Shown: piece by piece, positions 1 through 7,343 of the stretch
How the letters are laid out: each line of letters starts with the position of its first letter
Position numbering within the stretch: position 1 is the stretch's first letter
Program-made: the position numbers and the translations under genes
Notes under the pieces: model-generated
What the model was told of the DNA's origin: nothing
The model's database searches: none
The model's input: only the letters and a program-made list of their open reading frames with translations
Assembly: GCA_020635855.1 (NCBI GenBank)
Contig: JACJYZ010000002.1
Location: forward strand, 372,001 to 436,000
Source of the DNA: Flavobacteriales bacterium
Lineage (GTDB): Bacteria; Bacteroidota; Bacteroidia; JACJYZ01
Length of the DNA: 64,000 nucleotides
Direction of reading: 5' to 3'

Positions 1-1215
1 GGCGATGTGCCCGTTTTTCAACGACTTTACTATCACCACTTCTTTCTTTTGCGAAGGAGATCGATGAGAAACCAACGGAAAACATTCGGTGCCCTCCGGT
101 GTGATCCGGAACAGCCGACCGTTGCCAAATCCGCCCCAGAGGGTACCTCCGCGATCAACACCAATGGCACGCAGGTAATCGGCAGGTATGCTGTCGGACG
201 CATCATAGTTCAGAATATGCAGAAACGGGATCATGAAAACACCTTTGCCGCTGGCGCTGCACCAGTAATTGCCTTCGGAATCCTGTATGAAGCAAGTGAT
301 CATTTCCGTGCCGAAGTAGTGCCGGGGTGGGTTATGCAGGTTGTTTGCATCCAACCGATACAGACCACCTCCGTGCGTACCCAGCCAGATGTGGCCATCC
401 CGGTCATTGTTGATCCAGATGATCATCTGGGGTATCACCGCGGAATCCAGGATGTGCCTACGGTTTGTCAGGTACAGTTTGTTGTAGAAGCTGAATGCAA
501 ACGTGGTATCGTTCAGTATCTTGAAAAAGGGGTGGTTGCTGACTTTGAATTTTTCAGTCTGATAGATCTGCGTGTTCTGATCACCCTTCTGAAAATTGAA
601 GAAGATGCGGTAGGGGCGAGGTGATGAATACCTCGTAATGTATCCGGGAAGGTACCCTCCGGGCTCCACTTCACGGATGTAGGCTTGCAGCACGCCGGGG
701 TTGGTTTGCAGCGTTACCTTTCCCGACGGTGTGATCATGGCATATCCGTTGGGAAGGATGCTGAGCCACACGTTGTCATGATGGTCGACATACAGGTAGT
801 ACCTGTTCTTTGACTTGCCCTCGAATGCCTCCTGGATCTTGTCGTTGTGCGGGTATACCACCACGGTATCACCATCCAGGTACGACAGGTTTCCGCTGAA
901 CGGAATGAACCAGATGCGACCTTTGTAGTCTTCATAAATGCGGAACACCGTGTTGTCCGGCAACCCCTTGTCCATGTCAAAGGTCTCGAACTCGTACCCG
1001 TTGTATCTGCTTGCACCGTTGGAAGTGGCGAACCAGATGAAACCCCTGGAGTCTTGTATGATGTTGTATACGTCCGAACTGGGGAGCCCGTCGTTCACAT
1101 TGTAGAAAACATGGCCGGGATGCTGGGCGCGAACGGCAACGGACATCACCATGAAAGCGCAGGTGAGGGCCATTGCGAAAACGTAACGGGTATGTTGCTG
1201 CCGCGTCGGAATCAC
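1..1215 (-). CDS. Two-component-regulator-type beta-propeller protein, C-terminus beyond window
   Basis: The frame stays open from a GTG at 1215 to the window edge (405 residues visible). The N-terminus is a signal peptide (charged start, hydrophobic stretch, cleavage near VRAQ), so the protein is probably periplasmic. Repeated blades carry the pattern of two-component regulator propellers: GLPSSDVYNIIQDSRGFIWF, GLPDNTVFRIYEDYKGRIWF, later DGHIWLGTHGGGL and DRGGTLWGGFGNG. In Bacteroidota such propellers are usually the sensor half of hybrid histidine kinases or of LytTR/LuxR-type regulators; the output part lies outside the window, so that role is not shown. The GTG overlaps the stop of the upstream methylase gene (GTGA), which suggests translational coupling and gives a better signal peptide than the internal ATG at 1173. 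Confidence 0.8.
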   Translation of the reverse strand, partial: MIPTRQQHTRYVFAMALTCAFMVMSVAVRAQHPGHVFYNVNDGLPSSDVYNIIQDSRGFIWFATSNGASRYNGYEFETFDMDKGLPDNTVFRIYEDYKGRIWFIPFSGNLSYLDGDTVVVYPHNDKIQEAFEGKSKNRYYLYVDHHDNVWLSILPNGYAMITPSGKVTLQTNPGVLQAYIREVEPGGYLPGYITRYSSPRPYRIFFNFQKGDQNTQIYQTEKFKVSNHPFFKILNDTTFAFSFYNKLYLTNRRHILDSAVIPQMIIWINNDRDGHIWLGTHGGGLYRLDANNLHNPPRHYFGTEMITCFIQDSEGNYWCSASGKGVFMIPFLHILNYDASDSIPADYLRAIGVDRGGTLWGGFGNGRLFRITPEGTECFPLVSHRSPSQKKEVVIVKSLKNGHIA

Positions 1216-1757
1216 TTGGAGCCGGAAAGTATTTGGTGATTTTGCCGGAACACTTCCCATGCGACAATGCCAGCAGCCACCGAAATGTTGAGGGAATGTT
1301 TGCTGCCTGCCTGCGGAATTTCCCACACTTCATCACAAAGTTTCAGTGCGTCAATGTGTACCCCCTCCACTTCATGTCCGAATACCAGGGCCAGCGGTTG
1401 GCCGGTGGTTTCTACATCCGGCAGAGATATGCTTTGATCGGTTTGCTCGATACCGATGATGCGGTATCCGTCGCCACGTGCACGAAGAATGGCATCGATG
1501 GTGGTTTCATGGTGTTCCCACTTCACGGTTTCGGTGGCGCCCAGGGCGGTCTTCAGGATCTCTTTGTGCGGAGGCACGGCTGTGATACCGCAGCAGTAGA
1601 TAGCTTCCAACCGGAATGCGTCGGCGGTGCGGAAAACAGAGCCCACATTCAGCGCGCTTCTCACACGATCAAGGATGATGCGCACCGGAAGTTTGTCGGC
1701 AACCTGGTGTTCGGATACTGACAACCGGTTCAGTGCGTCGTTTTGCAATTTCTTCAT
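1212..1757 (-). CDS. SpoU/TrmH-family RNA 2'-O-ribose methyltransferase
   Basis: This 181-residue protein is predicted to transfer a methyl group from S-adenosylmethionine to a ribose 2'-OH in tRNA or rRNA. The three SpoU motifs are visible: NVGSVFRTADAF (residues 37-48, with the conserved Asn and Arg), LALVFGHEVEGV (122-133) and IPQAGSKHSLNISVAAG (147-163). The fold is the knotted SPOUT domain, and the size fits a TrmH-like protein without an extra RNA-binding domain. Its stop overlaps the GTG of the propeller gene, so the two are probably cotranscribed. It is divergent from mutS with about 100 bases between them. The exact RNA target cannot be read from the sequence. Confidence 0.9.
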   Translation of the reverse strand: MKKLQNDALNRLSVSEHQVADKLPVRIILDRVRSALNVGSVFRTADAFRLEAIYCCGITAVPPHKEILKTALGATETVKWEHHETTIDAILRARGDGYRIIGIEQTDQSISLPDVETTGQPLALVFGHEVEGVHIDALKLCDEVWEIPQAGSKHSLNISVAAGIVAWEVFRQNHQILSGSK

Positions 1758-1857
1758 TGGCTTGCTCAGGTTGCCCGGCCGGTTTGTTGAAGGATTGTTT
1801 AAAAGAATTCAGGGAGGATGCTTTTGATCCTGCTATCTTTAGGGTTTATCCGGTTCC

Positions 1858-4497
1858 ATGGCAGAGGTCAAAAATAAGAAGAAGGTAACAGAAACCCCCT
1901 TGATGAAGCAATATAATGAGATCAAGGGCAAACACCCGGATGCATTGTTGCTGTTCCGGGTGGGTGATTTCTACGAAACATTCGGATCGGATGCAGTCAG
2001 GGCCTCACAGATCCTGGGCATTGTGCTCACCAAGCGAGCCAACGGTTCAGCTTCCGAAGTGGAGCTGGCCGGATTTCCCCATCATTCACTGGATACCTAC
2101 TTGCCGAAACTCGTTCGCGCAGGTCTGCGTGTGGCCATATGCGATCAGCTGGAAGATCCCAAGGCCACCAAAACCATCGTCAAAAGAGGCGTTACCGAGC
2201 TTGTTACGCCCGGCGTTACCATGAACGATGAGGTATTGCATCACGCTTCCAACAACTTTCTGGCCGGTGTTTTTGTGGAGAAGGACAGGGCAGGGGTGGC
2301 GTTCCTGGATATCAGTACGGGTGAGTTCCTGGTGGCGGAAGGAGGGTTGAATTACGTCTCGAAAGTACTCGAAGGTTTCGCACCCAGCGAAGTGTTGTTC
2401 CTCAAGAGCCAACGGAAACTGTTCACATCCACATTCGGTGATCAGTACGTTACATTCCCGCTTGACGATTGGGTGTTTACCAAAGACTTCGCACGCGACA
2501 TCCTGCTCCGCCAGTTCGAAACCAGCTCATTCAAAGGTTTCGGCGTGGAAGAACAGGAATTGGGCATCATCGCCGCCGGGGCATGTTTGCATTATGTGGC
2601 GGAAACGCAGCACGACAAAACAGGTCACATCACCTCCCTCGCCCGCATTGATGAACAACAGTATGTATGGCTCGACAGGTTTACCATCCGCAACCTCGAA
2701 CTTTTTCATGCGCCACATCCTGACGCCACGTCTTTCCTGGAGGTGATCGACCGGACCCTCACACCCATGGGATCGCGTACGCTGCGCAAATGGGTGGCGT
2801 TGCCGCTGAAAGACATCAAAGCGATCCAGGAACGGCTGGACGTAGTAGAAGCATGCATCTCCCATGAGCACATGTCAGACGTTCTCAGGGAAGAGATCCG
2901 AAAGGTGGGCGACCTGGAACGCCTGATCTCCAAGGTAGCCGCCGCCAGGGTGAGCCCGCGGGAGTTGCGCCAGCTGCTCCGATCGCTACAGGCATTGGAA
3001 CCCATCCGGCAGGTCTGCATGGATGCACCTCATCCGGATATGCAGAAGATGGCTGCCTCCATCAACGATTGCAGCGAAGTCATCGGCAGCATCGCCACCA
3101 CCCTGGTGGATGATCCGCCGGCATTGCTTCATAAAGGAAAAGTTATCCGCGAAGGCATCTCGCCGGAGCTGGATGAGTTGCGCAGTATTTCCGGTTCGGG
3201 CAAGGAACACTTGCTGAACATCCAGCAACGTGAAATGGAACGCACCGGGATTCCTTCCCTGAAAGTAGCATTCAACAATGTGTTCGGGTATTACCTGGAA
3301 GTCACAAATGCGCACAAAGCGAAGGTGCCCGACAGCTGGATCCGCAAACAAACCCTGGTGAACGCCGAACGGTACATCACCGAGGAACTGAAAACATACG
3401 AAGAAAAAATCCTGGGTGCGGAAGAAAAGATACAGGCGCTCGAGGCCCGCTTGTTCAACGAGCTGGTGTTGCAGCTAGCCGATCATGTGAAAATCATCCA
3501 ACAAAACGCGGCTGTGATTGCACGGCTGGATTGTTTGTTGTCATTTGCCGCCATTGCCAAACGCCGCAACTATACCAAACCCCTGGTAGACGAAAGCCAG
3601 GTGATTGATATCAAAGGAGGGCGGCACCCGGTCATCGAATCCCTGCTGCCTCCGGGTGAATCCTACATTGCCAATGATGTGTACCTTGATTCCGCTGAAC
3701 AGCAGATCATGGTGATCACCGGTCCGAATATGGCGGGTAAATCGGCCCTGCTCAGGCAAACGGCATTGATCGTGCTGATGGCCCAGATCGGATCCTATGT
3801 GCCCGCCACGCAGGCAGGGCTCGGCATCATCGATAAGATCTTCACGCGCGTGGGTGCCTCGGATAACATTTCTTCCGGAGAGTCCACTTTCATGGTGGAA
3901 ATGAACGAGACAGCCAGCATCCTCAACAACCTTTCGCCCCGAAGCCTGGTGTTGCTGGATGAGATCGGTAGGGGAACAAGTACCTACGATGGCATCTCCA
4001 TCGCATGGGCCATCACCGAATACCTGCACGAGAACAAAACGGCGCAACCGAAGACCCTGTTTGCTACGCACTACCATGAGCTGAATGACATGGCCGCACA
4101 GTTTCCCCGCATCCGCAACTTCAACGTGTCGGTACGGGAAGTGAACAACAAGGTGGTTTTCCTGCGCAAACTGGCACCGGGGGGCACCGCCCATAGTTTT
4201 GGGATCCATGTGGCCCGCATGGCCGGGATGCCCAGGCAAGTGGTGCAACGTGCCGATGAGATGCTGAAGGAGCTGGAGAAAAGCCACCGGCACGACAAAG
4301 TCGAAACATCACCCACGCGGAAGGCGAAGCACACCCCACCGTCTGCAGACGATATTCAGCTGAGCTTTTTCCAGCTGGATGATCCGGTGCTGGAGCAGAT
4401 ACGTGATGAGATCCTGGACCTGGATGTGAACACCCTGACGCCGGTGGAGGCATTGCTGAAACTGAATGAGATTAAGAAAGTGGTAGGGGGGAAATAA
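1858..4497 (+). CDS. mutS: DNA mismatch repair protein MutS
   Basis: MutS recognises mismatches and small loops and recruits MutL. The 879-residue length is typical. The N-terminal mismatch-reading motif FYE is at residues 38-40 (context RVGDFYETF), marking the MutS1 type. The C-terminal ABC-type ATPase has Walker A GPNMAGKS (622-629), the signature region SGESTFMVEM, Walker B LVLLDEIGRGTSTYDG, and the switch histidine in LFATHYHE. A helix-turn-helix dimerisation segment follows. The ATG at 1858 starts a normal N-terminus (TPLMKQYNEIK). A TATCTTTA element at 1834-1841 resembles a Bacteroidota -7 box but lacks a well-placed TTG. Transcription ends at a bidirectional hairpin shared with the facing tonB-like gene. 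Confidence 0.98.
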   Translation: MAEVKNKKKVTETPLMKQYNEIKGKHPDALLLFRVGDFYETFGSDAVRASQILGIVLTKRANGSASEVELAGFPHHSLDTYLPKLVRAGLRVAICDQLEDPKATKTIVKRGVTELVTPGVTMNDEVLHHASNNFLAGVFVEKDRAGVAFLDISTGEFLVAEGGLNYVSKVLEGFAPSEVLFLKSQRKLFTSTFGDQYVTFPLDDWVFTKDFARDILLRQFETSSFKGFGVEEQELGIIAAGACLHYVAETQHDKTGHITSLARIDEQQYVWLDRFTIRNLELFHAPHPDATSFLEVIDRTLTPMGSRTLRKWVALPLKDIKAIQERLDVVEACISHEHMSDVLREEIRKVGDLERLISKVAAARVSPRELRQLLRSLQALEPIRQVCMDAPHPDMQKMAASINDCSEVIGSIATTLVDDPPALLHKGKVIREGISPELDELRSISGSGKEHLLNIQQREMERTGIPSLKVAFNNVFGYYLEVTNAHKAKVPDSWIRKQTLVNAERYITEELKTYEEKILGAEEKIQALEARLFNELVLQLADHVKIIQQNAAVIARLDCLLSFAAIAKRRNYTKPLVDESQVIDIKGGRHPVIESLLPPGESYIANDVYLDSAEQQIMVITGPNMAGKSALLRQTALIVLMAQIGSYVPATQAGLGIIDKIFTRVGASDNISSGESTFMVEMNETASILNNLSPRSLVLLDEIGRGTSTYDGISIAWAITEYLHENKTAQPKTLFATHYHELNDMAAQFPRIRNFNVSVREVNNKVVFLRKLAPGGTAHSFGIHVARMAGMPRQVVQRADEMLKELEKSHRHDKVETSPTRKAKHTPPSADDIQLSFFQLDDPVLEQIRDEILDLDVNTLTPVEALLKLNEIKKVVGGK

Positions 4498-4536
4498 GTC
4501 TCAAGTCGTGAGTCTCAAGTCTCAAGTCGCAAGTTG
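4497..4536. repeat. Intergenic AGTC-type short repeat island
   Basis: Several copies of AGTCTCAAGTC-like words follow each other right after the mutS stop. Related islands occur at 7192-7225, 9078-9090, 9240-9254, 17748-17782 and, as AAAGACT/ACGACTA variants, at 7264-7290, 18783-18850, 51901-51931 and 53294-53325. All are intergenic or at gene ends. Confidence 0.75.
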
Positions 4537-4580
4537 TGGGTGATGTGTAAAGCACGCATTGTCCTCAATGGATCAAATAA

Positions 4581-4606
4581 AAAAGCCCCGCACCTGCGGG
4601 GCTTTT
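4581..4606. terminator. Bidirectional intrinsic terminator between mutS and the tonB-like gene
   Basis: The stem GCCCCGCA/TGCGGGGC with a short loop is preceded by a run of A and followed by TTTT, so it can stop transcripts from both converging genes. It lies directly between the mutS stop and the stop of the facing gene. Confidence 0.85.
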
Positions 4607-4610
4607 CGGT

Positions 4611-5327
4611 TTAGCTTCGTACAACAAATTTGATCGGAACGGTCATTCGTACCCGTACGGGGTGACCGGCCATCATCCCGGGTTCCCACCTGGGCATTTC
4701 CCGGATGACACGCAATGCTTCCTCTTCCATTTGTTTGGACACCTTTTTCCTGCGCCCGACCACCTGAACGGAGCTGATGCTGCCATCCTTTTCTACGATG
4801 AAATCAATGAATACATCACCGCTGTTTGCTTCCTCCAGATCCCTTGCAGGAAACCGGATGTGTTGATTGATATAAGGAATTATCTTTTCATTCCCACCCG
4901 GGAAACGAGGTTGTTTTTCCGTACATCCGAAACAAAGGGGTAGGTCTTCTGCAACATCTTCCTCTTTTTTAATCACCACATGAAAAGTGAACGTGTCGGT
5001 GGGTACTTCGAAGATAGGCTTGTCATCTGCAATGGGCTCATCATCCGACACCACTTCAATCTGATCTGATTTTTTAGACGGTGTTTTTTCTTTCTCCTGT
5101 TTCTTTTTCTCCGGTTCGATGTAACGCACAACGGGAGGCACGTCCCACTCCGGGTCACTGTGCATCGCCGATAGTTCCGGCAGCGTCGGTTTTCGTTCCG
5201 GGAATTTCCATCGGAATGCGATCAGACTCATGCTGATGGATGTGATCAGCCCGATCATCAGGAAAGTCTTGCGTTTTTTCTCATGTACACCCGACACGGG
5301 CGATACATACTTCTTCTCTTCTTGCAT
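4611..5327 (-). CDS. TonB-family energy transducer-like protein
   Basis: The ATG at 5327 follows a strong AAGGAGG ribosome site, which favours it over longer frames that lack a membrane-protein start. The 238-residue protein has a cytoplasmic N-terminus, one transmembrane segment (about 21-39), a Pro/Lys/Glu-rich periplasmic linker (about 55-100), and a C-terminal TonB domain: FPGGNEKIIPYI, then GDVFIDFIVEKDGSI and ALRVIREMPRWEPG, ending VPIKF. TonB proteins pass proton-motive energy from ExbBD to outer-membrane transporters. No exbBD genes are nearby, so the partner is unknown; Bacteroidota carry many orphan TonB copies. An IS element sits about 260 bases upstream and may separate it from older regulatory DNA. 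Confidence 0.85.
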   Translation of the reverse strand: MQEEKKYVSPVSGVHEKKRKTFLMIGLITSISMSLIAFRWKFPERKPTLPELSAMHSDPEWDVPPVVRYIEPEKKKQEKEKTPSKKSDQIEVVSDDEPIADDKPIFEVPTDTFTFHVVIKKEEDVAEDLPLCFGCTEKQPRFPGGNEKIIPYINQHIRFPARDLEEANSGDVFIDFIVEKDGSISSVQVVGRRKKVSKQMEEEALRVIREMPRWEPGMMAGHPVRVRMTVPIKFVVRS

Positions 5328-5461
5328 GGCGTAGGCCTCCTTTTTAGGTGTGGTACAAATGATGGGATGCGGTCCTTGAATGTGGATGCGGGACCAGGAG
5401 GGTACGACAGGATAACGCAGGGATGTTTCGGTGAATTGTGTGAAACCGGTTGGAGTGGGGT

Positions 5462-5493
5462 GTGTTTCCGGCGTGTTGCTGTTCCGGAAACAC
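5462..5493. promoter_or_regulatory. 10-base inverted repeat upstream of the tonB-like gene
   Basis: GTGTTTCCGG at 5462-5471 is matched by CCGGAAACAC at 5484-5493 with a 12-base loop. No T-run follows, so it is more likely a protein-binding or leader structure than a terminator. It lies about 135-165 bases upstream of the tonB-like start, between that gene and the IS element; apart from it I see nothing coding in 5328-5584. Confidence 0.45.
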
Positions 5494-5584
5494 CACGAGC
5501 ACGTTCGCGTCATGGTGGGTTAACCGAGGGGTCACCGTCGTCATGATTCCAACACATAACGTACGGTTAGCTAACCCAACTATT

Positions 5585-5609
5585 TGTCCAGCGTAAGCAA
5601 AATTCGGAC
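5585..5609 (+). repeat. Left terminal inverted repeat of the IS
   Basis: It pairs with 7074-7098 at 17 of 25 positions, with the outer TGT and the inner CGGAC conserved on both sides. Confidence 0.7.
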
Positions 5610-5633
5610 TGTTAAGGTACAATAGTTTAGTCA

Positions 5634-5675
5634 CAGTTTTTTACCTTGAAAGCTAGCTTTCAAGGTAAAAAACTG
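5634..5675. promoter_or_regulatory. 42-base perfect palindrome in the IS leader
   Basis: Each 21-base arm is an exact reverse complement of the other, centred between 5654 and 5655 in AGCT/AGCT, with T6 and A6 runs toward the outside. It lies inside the IS, just upstream of orfA. As RNA it forms a fully paired hairpin with no loop beyond the minimum. In some IS elements such structures block read-in transcription or translation of transposase; that is the likely role here. Confidence 0.9.
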
Positions 5676-5698
5676 GAACCTTGAAAAACAGTCCAAAC

Positions 5699-6049
5699 AT
5701 GAAAAAGAAAGATCAAAGTCCCGAAGGGGTAGTCCGTGAGATCAAACGCAGGACCCGCCGCAAGTTCTCCGCAGAGGAGAAGATCCGAATCGTACTGGAA
5801 GGCCTCAAGGGCGAGCTATCCATTTCAGAGATATGTCGCCGTGAAGGTATTGCCGCCAACCTCTACTATCGCTGGAGCAAAGACTTCCTGGAAGCCGGTA
5901 AGAAACGGCTTTTAGGAGATACCCTCCGAGAGGCCAACACCACCGAAGTGGATCATTTCCGCAAGGAGAACAGCCAGCTGAAAGAAGTGGTCGCCGAGCT
6001 CACCCTGCAGAATAGGGTCCTAAAAAAAAGTTTGAGTGGGGACGCTTAA
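5699..6049 (+). CDS. IS3-like transposase OrfA
   Basis: OrfA is the DNA-binding part of the transposase. From the ATG at 5699 it has 116 residues; a TTG at 5681 in frame is less likely. It carries a helix-turn-helix of the Tnp-1 type (FSAEEKIRIVLEGLKGE, then ISEICRREGIAANLYYRW) and a C-terminal leucine-zipper-like coiled coil (ENSQLKEVVAELTLQNRVLK) used in this family for multimerisation. Near its end the A8 run at 6022-6029 allows a -1 shift into the frame of orfB, which stays open through the gap, giving an OrfAB fusion, the form that catalyses transposition in IS3 elements. Confidence 0.93.
   Translation: MKKKDQSPEGVVREIKRRTRRKFSAEEKIRIVLEGLKGELSISEICRREGIAANLYYRWSKDFLEAGKKRLLGDTLREANTTEVDHFRKENSQLKEVVAELTLQNRVLKKSLSGDA
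6022..6028 (+). other. Predicted -1 ribosomal frameshift site (A AAA AAA)
   Basis: The orfA frame reads CTA AAA AAA AGT here. Slipping back one base enters the frame that runs without a stop through 6030-6063 into orfB. An A-rich heptamer at the orfA/orfB junction is the standard IS3 control point. Confidence 0.75.
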
Positions 6050-6063
6050 AAAGGCAGCGGTAT

Positions 6064-7053
6064 ATGCGATACAGTCAATCAGAGAAAATGGAGATCATTT
6101 CCATAGTGGAAAACAGTGATCTGAGCGTACGGGCCACCCTGAAAGAGCTGGACATTCCCAAGGCGACTTTCTATGACTGGTACGACCGGTATCTGCGGGA
6201 AGGGTTTGAAGGACTGGCTCCCAAGAAGCGGGCGGCAAGAAGCCAGTGGAACCGGATCCCCGATGAGAAACGCCAGGAGGTGGTAGAGCTGGCCCTGGAC
6301 ATGGAAGACCTCTCATCCAGAGAACTGGCCTGGCACATCGTAGATCACCGGGGCTGGTATATCAGCGAGTCCAGCGTGCATGCCATTCTCAAAGAAAGAG
6401 GGCTGATCACTGCACCGGCCTTTGTGGTGGATCATGCTGCCAACCAGTACAAAGACAAGACCTCCCGGGTCAACCAGATGTGGCAGACCGATTTCACTTA
6501 CCTGAAAGTAGTGGGACACTGGGGATGGTATTACCTCTGCACGGTACTGGATGATTACTCCCGCTACGTGATCCATGCCGAACTATGCACCAACATGGGA
6601 GCCGATGACGTACAGCGCAATATCGACAAGGCCATTGAGATCACCGGGGTGGTTCCTGACAAAACCACACAGTCTCTCAAAGTGCTCAGCGATAATGGCC
6701 CGTGCTACATTGCCAAAGACCTGGCTGAGTTCTTCCAGGACAGGGAGATCAAGCACGTACGCGGAAGAGTCCGTCATCCGCAGACCCAGGGAAAGATCGA
6801 ACGCTGGCATCAGTCCATGAAGAACGTGATCAAGCTGGACAACTATTATTCACCCGATGAATTGCGCCAGGCGCTGGCTGAATTTATCCGATACTACAAC
6901 AACCGCAGGTACCATGAATCACTGGAAAATCTCACGCCTGCCGACGTATTTTTCGGCAGGGATAAACAGATCCTGGCCAGACGAAAACAAACCAAAGAAA
7001 GAACCATGAAACAAAGAAGAAAATTCCACCGTCAACAAATGTTAAATCTATGA
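6064..7053 (+). CDS. IS3-like transposase OrfB with DDE integrase core
   Basis: OrfB is the catalytic half. Residues 1-50 hold a second helix-turn-helix (ISIVENSDLSVRATLKELDI, then ATFYDWYDRY). The retroviral-integrase-like core follows with D143 (WQTDFTY), D210 (VLSDNGPCY) and E246 (TQGKIERWHQ), giving the DD(35)E spacing. The end has the usual NNRRYHESLENLTPADV block. At 329 residues it is full length. It begins 14 bases after the orfA stop and can be made alone from the ATG at 6064 or as part of the frameshift fusion. Confidence 0.95.
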   Translation: MRYSQSEKMEIISIVENSDLSVRATLKELDIPKATFYDWYDRYLREGFEGLAPKKRAARSQWNRIPDEKRQEVVELALDMEDLSSRELAWHIVDHRGWYISESSVHAILKERGLITAPAFVVDHAANQYKDKTSRVNQMWQTDFTYLKVVGHWGWYYLCTVLDDYSRYVIHAELCTNMGADDVQRNIDKAIEITGVVPDKTTQSLKVLSDNGPCYIAKDLAEFFQDREIKHVRGRVRHPQTQGKIERWHQSMKNVIKLDNYYSPDELRQALAEFIRYYNNRRYHESLENLTPADVFFGRDKQILARRKQTKERTMKQRRKFHRQQMLNL

Positions 7054-7157
7054 CTTAAATTAGATCGCCTTTTGTCCGGATTTGTTTTAAGACGCACAGG
7101 CATTGGACGAAGGTGTGCATATATCACAATAGGTACGGTTAATAATCAATAGGCGGG

Positions 7158-7225
7158 TTGCCATTGCCGCGACCGCAGGGAGCAACAGATGAGTCTCAAG
7201 TTTCAAGTCACAAGTCTCAAGTTGA
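7158..7225. repeat. Copies of two dispersed intergenic repeat families downstream of the IS
   Basis: The first part (7158-7190) matches the GCCATTGACGCGACC..GGGAGCA motif found at 9001-9038, 9175-9213 and, more weakly, 17790-17823. The second part (7192-7225) is an AGTCTCAAGTC island. Outside these and the IS end, 7054-7343 contains only the promoter of the next gene. Confidence 0.7.
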
Positions 7226-7278
7226 GCCCGGTTTGGTGAGCAATAAACCGATCCCGGGATCATCTAACGACTAAAGAC

Positions 7279-7310
7279 TTGCGACTCACCACTCCCACTT
7301 CATACCTTTG
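7279..7310 (+). promoter_or_regulatory. Bacteroidota-type promoter for the glutamate-synthase-like gene
   Basis: TTG at 7279-7281 and TACCTTTG at 7303-7310 are separated by 21 bases, matching the TTG/TAnnTTTG pattern of the Bacteroidota primary sigma factor. The start codon is 33 bases further on. Confidence 0.65.
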
Positions 7311-7343
7311 AACCTTCCTTCGTCTTCCTAATACCCGATCGCT

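Larger units (their letters stand above)
5585..7098 (+). mobile_element. IS3-like insertion sequence, complete, 1514 bases
   Basis: Imperfect terminal inverted repeats of 25 bases (17 matches) bound the element: 5585-5609 begins TGTCCAGCG and ends CGGAC; 7074-7098 begins GTCCGG and ends CGCACA. Inside are orfA and orfB in the IS3 arrangement, joined by a predicted -1 frameshift site. Both frames are intact, so the copy may be active. No clear short target duplication is visible beside the ends, so it may have recombined since insertion or my end assignment may be off by a few bases. Confidence 0.85.

Noticed and set aside
7..624. 205-residue plus-strand frame at the left edge
   Set aside because: The minus strand has a clear propeller protein with signal peptide in the same place; this is its shadow.
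5575..7110. Target-site duplication of the IS
   Set aside because: The bases just outside the inverted repeats do not match at 3-5 bases, so I do not claim one.
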